From Roseibaca sp. Y0-43 (GTDB lineage: Bacteria; Pseudomonadota; Alphaproteobacteria; Rhodobacterales; Rhodobacteraceae), in NCBI RefSeq assembly GCF_020667835.1, contig NZ_JAFMPR010000009.1:56649-120648 (forward strand): a stretch of 64,000 nucleotides of DNA, written 5' to 3'. The first letter of the stretch is position 1; the number at the start of each line of letters is the position of its first letter. Made by a program: the position numbers and the translations under genes. Positions 63,881-64,000 of this stretch are shown piece by piece. The notes below the pieces were generated by a model. The model was given only the letters and a program-made list of their open reading frames with translations, did no database searches and was not told the origin of the DNA.

Positions 63881-63905
63881 GCTAATTACGCTGCGAACAA
63901 CATCA

Positions 63906-64000
63906 TGAACCGCCCCTTGTTTGCCGGAGACCCAGAAGTAAGGATACTGGGTCATGGGAAAGATGAAGAACGGAACACGTTATCCAGAGGAACTGCGCGC
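63906..64000 (+). mobile_element. IS3-family insertion sequence, left end (partial)
   Basis: TGAACCGCCCCTTGTTTGCC at 63906-63925, followed by GGAGACC, matches the terminal inverted repeat pattern of IS3-group elements such as IS911 (TGAACCGCCCC...GGAGA). A transposase frame starts 57 bases inside the tip, the usual distance. The element runs off the right edge. Confidence 0.8.
63963..64000 (+). CDS. IS3-family transposase OrfA (first codons only)
   Basis: ATG 63963 opens MKNGTRYPEELR, the typical start of the small OrfA DNA-binding protein of IS3-family elements. Only 12 codons are inside the window. GGGAAAG directly precedes the start. OrfA provides the helix-turn-helix that binds the element ends; the catalytic OrfB would follow. 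Confidence 0.75.
   Translation, partial: MKNGTRYPEELR

Larger units (their letters stand above)
48483..64000. mobile_element. Genomic island, left part (right end outside the window)
   Basis: Bounded on the left by the tRNA-Thr fragment. From here on the sequence is visibly richer in A+T than the core, codon use is more mixed, and the genes are accessory: SbcCD with a WYL regulator, PLD-helicase, unknown membrane protein, Hsp70-like operon and an IS3-family element. No integrase gene is in the window; it would be expected near the intact tRNA at the right end. Confidence 0.65.

Overview
The window comes from a high-G+C alphaproteobacterium of the order Rhodobacterales (Rhodobacter/Roseobacter type). 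The evidence is the gene content and order: a dcw cluster headed by mraZ, CcrM (GANTC) methylation with CtrA-type boxes, a DUF1127 gene followed by CCUCCUCCC hairpin RNAs, and the rpoE-chrR singlet-oxygen locus next to its FAD oxidase/DUF1365/MFS/DUF3833/SDR operon. The genus cannot be fixed from the sequence alone. The high G+C produces many long antisense open frames; these are left out.

Core part (1-48,480). 1-7,175 is a minus-strand dcw run (mraZ, rsmH, ftsL, ftsI, murE, murF, start of mraY) with a long leader. A terminated mrp gene follows, then the DUF1127 gene with six consecutive CCUCCUCCC-loop hairpins. 9,742-17,674 is a flagellar block: fliP-fliN-fliH-fliF on the minus strand and fliL-orf-motE-motA-orf on the plus strand, sharing a promoter with a CtrA-like box. 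17,700-31,000 holds nadK, glyA, a hydrolase, a Slam-like outer-membrane protein with a nearby lipoprotein, a PilZ protein, a LysR regulator opposite the valine-degradation genes mmsA/hydratase/mmsB, a Crp-type regulator, tRNA-Gln(UUG) and metK. 30,204-36,285 is the sigma-E/ChrR stress locus with two divergent promoters of the same geometry. Then come an AhpD-like protein, ggt, ccrM, rnhB, small secreted proteins, a 1-Cys peroxiredoxin, an aldehyde dehydrogenase, a MATE pump and a PepSY/response regulator/histidine kinase operon.

Accessory part (48,483-64,000). A 3' fragment of a tRNA-Thr(CGU) gene on the minus strand, with no 5' half, marks the left end of an integrated island that runs off the right edge. 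The DNA becomes visibly richer in A+T here. The island carries three modules: (a) sbcD-sbcC facing a WYL-domain regulator across a promoter with a perfect palindrome; (b) a PLD-nuclease/SF2-helicase fusion, an acidic protein with a C-terminal membrane anchor and a small alpha/beta hydrolase, bracketed by two near-identical 19-bp direct repeats; (c) a tightly overlapping operon of an unknown protein, a coiled-coil protein and an Hsp70-like ATPase with a C-terminal four-cysteine zinc-ribbon-like end. An IS3-family element begins just upstream of module (c) and has replaced its 5' flank.

The content resembles a defence island. Modules (b) and (c) are the best candidates for an undescribed system; that role is inference from domain content and location, not something the sequence proves.
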